From SW-9-67-25 sp964471665 (lineage in GTDB: Archaea; Halobacteriota; Halobacteria; Halobacteriales; Haloarculaceae): DNA of 17,272 nt. The stretch covers positions 1 through 17,272 of the forward strand of contig CAYYHG010000053.1 of assembly GCA_964471665.1 (NCBI GenBank), in the 5' to 3' direction. A program made the position numbers and the translations under genes. Below the pieces are notes generated by a model. That model searched no databases, was not told where the DNA came from, and worked only from the letters and a program-made list of their open reading frames with translations. Of the stretch, positions 13,354 to 17,272 are shown in pieces (positions within the stretch are counted from its first letter, which is position 1; the number at the start of each line of letters is the position of its first letter).

Positions 13354-15198
13354 CTATCTGTGCCGTGCGCTGAACTCCGCCCGTTCCTGGCTGACCCGCT
13401 CGGCGAGTGTCTCCTCGTCGGGGAGCGGTCCGAAGTCGAACTGCTCGGCCTCGCCGCGTTCCTCGCGGATGGTCTCGCGTCGCTGCTCGGTCGCGTCTGC
13501 GTCCACGTCGCCGTCGGCCAGGACGACGCCGTACTCCTCGCGGGCGGCCGCCTCGGAGACGAGACCCCGCTGGACCTCCTGTGCGACGACAGCGGGATCG
13601 CGTTCGAGGGGATCACCGAGTCCGCCTCCGCCGGCGGTTTCGAAGACGAGTTTGTCGCCCGCCGCGACGGGCAGTCCCTCGACTTTCGAGGGCAGTTCCT
13701 CCACGGTGCCGTCCGCGCGCACGAGCGTCTTCTTGCTCGTGCCGGCGTGCTTTCCGCCGTCGACACCCCACGGGTAGGTGTGGGCCCGGTCGTCCTGGAA
13801 GGTGACCGCGCCCTCGGCCTCGAACCGGTAGACGCGGGTGACGCCGTGTCCGCCGCGGAACCGGCCGGCGCCACCCGTGTCGGTCCGGGCGGTGTACTCC
13901 TCGATCGTCAGCGGGTAGTACGCCTCCAGGTACTCGACGGGCACAGTGCGAAACAGCGGCCACCAGGAGTGCCCGTCCAGCCCGTCGCCACCCGGCCGGG
14001 CCGGGATACCGCCGTAGAGAATCTCCAGGAGCTGGAAGTCGTTGCCCTCCGAGTCGGTGCCGGCGTAGACCAGGTTGGGGCTCGTTCCGTAGCTGCCGGC
14101 GACGCTGAACCCCTCGATGGCCTTCGAGAAGGCCGCCTGGAGGATGTCGAAGTGCCGGGCCATCAGCGTCAGTCGATTCCCGAGTGCCGCCGGGAACTCC
14201 GGTTTCAGGACCGATCCCTCCGGAATGTCGACGTTGACGAGGTCGTAGAACCCGTCGTTGAACGTCAGCTCGGGATCGAACGCCATGATCAGAAAGACCC
14301 CGACGAACATCTTGAACATCTCCTCGTTGAGCAGGAAGTTCACCGTGCCGGGCACCTGGTCGTCGGAGCCCTCCCAGGAGACGTACACCTCCTCGCCCTC
14401 CCGGTACATCTCGATCCGGAGTTTGATCGGCCCGTTCCCGAGACCGTCGTCGTCGGCGTAGTCCTCGAAGACCACCGGTTCCTCGGGCACCAGGTCGAGG
14501 ATGAGCTGTCGCACCCCCTCGCGGGTCCGGTCCAGCAAGGCGTCACACCCCTCGACGTAGGTCTCCCTGCCAAAGCGGTCACACAGCTCTTTGACCCGCT
14601 CTTCGGCGGTCGCCGTTCCTGCCGCGAGCGCCTTGATGTCGGCCTCGGCGTGGTCGGGCAGGCGCGTGTTGTGGGTAAACGAGTAGAGCAACTCGTCGTC
14701 GAACTCGCCAGCCTTGTAGAGTTTGGTCGGGGGCAGGCGCATCCCCTCCTCGAAGATACTCCGTGCCTCGATTGGGATCGATCCCGGCGTCTTCCCGCCG
14801 ACGTCCATCAGATTGCCCCACTGGCTCGCAAAGCCAACGAGGTCGTCGTCGTAGAAGATGGGGCGCAACAGGAGCATGTCCGGCGTGTGGGAGACGGCCC
14901 CGGCACACATGTAGGGGTCGTTCGTCGCGATGACGTCGCCCTCCTCCAGGTCCTCGCGCGTGTACCGGGAGTTCTCGAGGATTGTGTCGATTGCGCTGCC
15001 GAACTGGCCCATCACCATCCGCCCCTCGGCGTCGGCGATGAGGGGGAACTGGTCGGACTGTTCGCGGATGACGGGGCTGATGGCGGTCGTCTCGACAACG
15101 CGATCCATCTCGTAGCGGGTGTTCGAGAGCGTGTTCTCGATGATGTCCAGCGTCGTCTCGTCGACGTCGTGCTCGCCGACGAAGTCGGGCGTGCTCAC
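13354..15198 (-). CDS. hyuB: Hydantoinase B / N-methylhydantoinase beta-type subunit
   Basis: A 614-residue HyuB-family protein, one subunit of ATP-dependent N-methylhydantoinase/5-oxoprolinase/acetone carboxylase-like enzymes. Family features visible: the opening DETTLDIIENTLSNTRYEMDRVV, REQSDQFPLIAD, the conserved NDPYMCAGAVSHTPDMLL (about 93-110), GNLMDVGGKTPGS, NEEMFKMFVG, and the Gly-rich AGRFRGGHGVTR and TAGGGGLGDPLERDP near the C-terminus. The start is GTG, overlapping the hyuA stop by four bases (GTGA). Length is slightly above many bacterial HyuB because of a charged C-terminal tail of about 65 residues. I see no frameshift. With HyuA and the downstream amidohydrolase it fits N-methylhydantoin ring opening to N-carbamoylsarcosine; acetophenone- or acetone-type carboxylation is an alternative. 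Confidence 0.92.
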   Translation of the reverse strand: MSTPDFVGEHDVDETTLDIIENTLSNTRYEMDRVVETTAISPVIREQSDQFPLIADAEGRMVMGQFGSAIDTILENSRYTREDLEEGDVIATNDPYMCAGAVSHTPDMLLLRPIFYDDDLVGFASQWGNLMDVGGKTPGSIPIEARSIFEEGMRLPPTKLYKAGEFDDELLYSFTHNTRLPDHAEADIKALAAGTATAEERVKELCDRFGRETYVEGCDALLDRTREGVRQLILDLVPEEPVVFEDYADDDGLGNGPIKLRIEMYREGEEVYVSWEGSDDQVPGTVNFLLNEEMFKMFVGVFLIMAFDPELTFNDGFYDLVNVDIPEGSVLKPEFPAALGNRLTLMARHFDILQAAFSKAIEGFSVAGSYGTSPNLVYAGTDSEGNDFQLLEILYGGIPARPGGDGLDGHSWWPLFRTVPVEYLEAYYPLTIEEYTARTDTGGAGRFRGGHGVTRVYRFEAEGAVTFQDDRAHTYPWGVDGGKHAGTSKKTLVRADGTVEELPSKVEGLPVAAGDKLVFETAGGGGLGDPLERDPAVVAQEVQRGLVSEAAAREEYGVVLADGDVDADATEQRRETIREERGEAEQFDFGPLPDEETLAERVSQERAEFSARHR

Positions 15199-17222
15199 GC
15201 GTTCCCACCCCGGGTGATCTCGATGGCCTCGTACTGGTCGACGCGCGCCTCGTGGCTGGGCTGGACGACGACCGTCGAGTCGTTCTCGACGACCACCGCC
15301 GGCCCCGCGATCCGGTTGCCCGGCGCCAGCGCCTCGCGGTCGTAGACCGGCGTCTCCCGGTACTGCTCGTCGAAGTACACCTCCCGGTAGCCGGTGCGGG
15401 CGTCACTGGGGTCCGGGTCTTCCAGGTCGCGGGCCTCGAGTTCGACGCCGTCGACGACCCCTCGTCCGATGACCCGGAGGTTGGCGATCTCGAGGGGCGC
15501 GTCGAGCGCGAAGTCGAACTGCTGGTCGTACCGGGCCTCGAAGTCTGCCTTGATCGCCCCGAGGCCGGCCCCGCCCCGGAGGTCGTCGAGTTCGACGGGA
15601 ATCGACAGCTGGATGTCCTGGCGGAAGTACCGGCAGTCCGCGTAGTAGGCAAAGCGGTGGTCGGACGCCTCGACGCCCTCCGACCGGAGCCACTCTGTGG
15701 CCTCCTCGCGGAGCGAGTCGAGTTCCGCGGCGACGTCCCCGCCGTCGACGTCCAGTTCGGTCTCGAGGTAGGTCTCCGAGAACTCGTTTTGGATGTCGCT
15801 GGCGAGGAACCCGTACGCGCTCAACACGCCCGGGCCCGGCGGGATGACGAGCGGATCCGCGCCGATGAGATCGACCAATGCGTTGGCGTGCATCGGCCCG
15901 GCACCGCCGAACGCCACCAGGCCGAAGTCCCGTGGATCGTAGCCCCGCTCGACTGAGACCACCCGCAGGGCGCTGTGCATGTTCTCGTTGACAACGTCCA
16001 CGACAGCCTGTGCGGCCTCCTCGATGGAGGTGTTCCGGTCCTCGGCGACCCCCACCATCGCCTCCCTGGCGGCCTCGCGGTCCAGGTCCATGGTCCCGCC
16101 CAGCCGGACCGAGGGCGGAATCCGACCCAGGACGACGTTCGCGTCCGTGACGGTAGGGTCGGTCCCGCCGCGCCCGTAACAGGCGGGGCCGGGGTCGGCG
16201 CCAGCGCTCTCGGGGCCGACCTGCAGCGAGCCCGAGAGTTGCACGCGGGCGACCGACCCGCCGCCGGCACCGACCGTCTCGATGTCGACCGCACGGGAGG
16301 TGAACTGCCGGTAGCCAACCTTCGTCTCGCGGGTCGTCTCGGGCTGGCCGTCCTCGACGAGCGAGACGTCTGTCGACGTCCCGCCCATATCGAGGGTGAG
16401 CACGTCGTCGATGCCCTTCTTCTCGGCGATGGAGGCGGCTCCGACGACACCGCCGCTGGGCCCCGAGAGGGCCATCTCGACGGGCCGGTCGCGGGCCGCG
16501 CCGCTGGACATCAGGCCCCCGTCCGAGCGGACGATGTTCATCCGGCCGTCGAAGCCCTCCGCGCCCAGCGTCGCGTCCAGGTCGTCGAGGTAGTCGATGA
16601 CCGAGGGGCGGGCGTAGTCGTTGATGACCGTCGTCAGCGCGCGCTCGTACTCGCCGTACTCGGGGACGATCTCCGAGGAAATCGACACCGGAAGATCCGG
16701 GAACTCCTCGGCGACCACCTCCCGGACGCGCTGTTCCTGTGCGGGATTCAGGTAGGCGTTCAGCAGCGCGACTGTGAGCGCCTCCACGCCGGCCTCGCGG
16801 AGGTCGGCCACGGCCGCCCGAACCTCGTCTTCGTCGACCGCACTGTCGACTGCGCCGTCGGGGGAGGACACCCGTGCGTCGATGCCCCGGGTGTGGACGA
16901 GGTCTGCGAGCGGGTCGGGTTTGTCCATGGCGATCCAGCCGTACAGCGGTCCGGGGGTCCAGGCCCGCGCGAGGTGGAGGACGTGCTCGTGGCCGCTCGT
17001 CGTGATCAGTCCCACCTCCGCGCCCGTCTCCTCCAGCAGCATGTTCGTGACCACTGTCGTCCCGTGAAACAGCAAGTCGAGGTCGGCAATGCTCGCGCCG
17101 GCCCGCTCCGTGGCCTCGGTGACACCCGTCAGAACTCCTTCGGAGGGGTTTGCCGGTGTCGAGAGCACCTTCGTCACCGTGAGGTCGCTCGTCTCTTCGT
17201 CGAATACCAGAACGTCAGTCAA
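15195..17222 (-). CDS. hyuA: Hydantoinase A / N-methylhydantoinase alpha-type subunit, N-terminus missing (likely disrupted)
   Basis: A 675-residue HyuA-family ASKHA-fold ATPase that activates the hydantoin ring for HyuB. Visible motifs: FHGTTVVTNMLLE (52-64), SDGGLMSSG (233-241), LSGPSGGVVGA (252-262), the second phosphate motif LDMGGTSTDVSLV (277-289), VGAGGGS (317-323), GADPGPACYGRGG (341-353) and FGGAGPMHA. The protein should begin with a strand carrying the first phosphate motif, of the form VGVDVGGTFTD. Here the family-like sequence starts abruptly at TDVLVFDEE, preceded only by a TTG codon and an in-frame TAG (17225-17223). About 12-20 residues including an ATP-binding motif are absent, so the gene is probably interrupted near 17222 and likely inactive as it stands. 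An undetected sequencing error at the window edge is the alternative. Confidence 0.85.
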   Translation of the reverse strand: MTDVLVFDEETSDLTVTKVLSTPANPSEGVLTGVTEATERAGASIADLDLLFHGTTVVTNMLLEETGAEVGLITTSGHEHVLHLARAWTPGPLYGWIAMDKPDPLADLVHTRGIDARVSSPDGAVDSAVDEDEVRAAVADLREAGVEALTVALLNAYLNPAQEQRVREVVAEEFPDLPVSISSEIVPEYGEYERALTTVINDYARPSVIDYLDDLDATLGAEGFDGRMNIVRSDGGLMSSGAARDRPVEMALSGPSGGVVGAASIAEKKGIDDVLTLDMGGTSTDVSLVEDGQPETTRETKVGYRQFTSRAVDIETVGAGGGSVARVQLSGSLQVGPESAGADPGPACYGRGGTDPTVTDANVVLGRIPPSVRLGGTMDLDREAAREAMVGVAEDRNTSIEEAAQAVVDVVNENMHSALRVVSVERGYDPRDFGLVAFGGAGPMHANALVDLIGADPLVIPPGPGVLSAYGFLASDIQNEFSETYLETELDVDGGDVAAELDSLREEATEWLRSEGVEASDHRFAYYADCRYFRQDIQLSIPVELDDLRGGAGLGAIKADFEARYDQQFDFALDAPLEIANLRVIGRGVVDGVELEARDLEDPDPSDARTGYREVYFDEQYRETPVYDREALAPGNRIAGPAVVVENDSTVVVQPSHEARVDQYEAIEITRGGNA

Positions 17223-17272
17223 CTACCCCACCCTACTGCGCTCGGAGTCTGCCGACTCGCTCGCTTGTTGAG
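17223..17272 (+). mobile_element. Possible left end of an IS200/IS605-type element, cut by the window edge
   Basis: Where hyuA similarity stops, the plus strand reads CTACCCCACCCTACTGCGC and contains an imperfect hairpin around GAGTC-TGCC-GACTC (17245-17258), flanked by CGCTCG-like arms. Pyrimidine-rich CTACCCC followed by such a hairpin and a TTGTTGAG end recalls left ends of haloarchaeal IS200/IS605 elements. The preceding bases are GTCAA (17218-17222), the same as the terminal bases of the relic right end at 4150-4154. Only 50 bp are visible, so the call is tentative. Confidence 0.35.

Noticed and set aside
12790..15345. Long plus-strand open frame (851 codons)
   Set aside because: Antisense to the amidohydrolase and hyuB, whose motifs are unmistakable; the frame has no recognisable domain or promoter.
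1..17272. CRISPR array, defence island or complete prophage
   Set aside because: No regularly spaced direct repeats, cas, restriction, integrase or structural phage genes can be read in the window.

Overview
The window looks like chromosomal DNA of an extremely halophilic archaeon (class Halobacteria). It is GC-rich, its proteins are strongly acidic, it carries archaeal RadA and a type II peptidyl-tRNA hydrolase, and many genes have a TATA-like box 26-29 nt upstream of the start codon, as expected for leaderless haloarchaeal transcripts. No rRNA, CRISPR array or complete transposase gene is visible.

Layout. 1-2632 (minus): glmU followed by a 3'-cut glmS, the amino-sugar/UDP-GlcNAc pathway. 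2863-3833 (plus): a possible 26-codon leader ORF and a DehI-family protein. 3834-4705: a gene-poor stretch holding the 3' end of an IS200/IS605 (IS1341-type) element with omega-RNA-like hairpins but no tnpB, two strong hairpins, a tRNA-Leu(CAA), partial repeats of that tRNA's 3' end, and about 230 bp of lower-GC DNA. 4706-6727: divergent pyrF and radA. 6846-8970: a CPBP membrane protease and a two-domain PH-like/coiled-coil protein, divergent from what appears to be one shared TATA box. 9010-9643: a small PH-like protein converging on an ABM-domain monooxygenase. 9706-11896 (minus): a tightly packed unit dcd, a 19-codon ORF, an HTH-ThiN regulator and a SAM methyltransferase. 12060-12609: pth2 overlapping a C-terminally shortened HTH gene. 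12709-17222 (minus): hyuA, hyuB and an isochorismatase-fold amidase, with start/stop codons touching or overlapping.

How the genes relate. GlmS makes glucosamine-6-phosphate and GlmU carries out late UDP-GlcNAc steps. HyuA/HyuB plus the cysteine amidohydrolase fit N-methylhydantoin to N-carbamoylsarcosine to sarcosine catabolism, but the first gene lacks its N-terminal phosphate-binding motif. The break lies next to sequence resembling the left end of an IS200/IS605 element, so the operon may be disrupted. The remaining genes are housekeeping (pyrF, radA, dcd, pth2, tRNA) or poorly characterised haloarchaeal families.

The points most worth following are the orphan omega-RNA-like element, the exactly symmetric bidirectional promoter at 7854-7860, the broken hyuA at the right edge, the tRNA-Leu 3'-end repeats, and two very small ORFs coupled to their neighbours.
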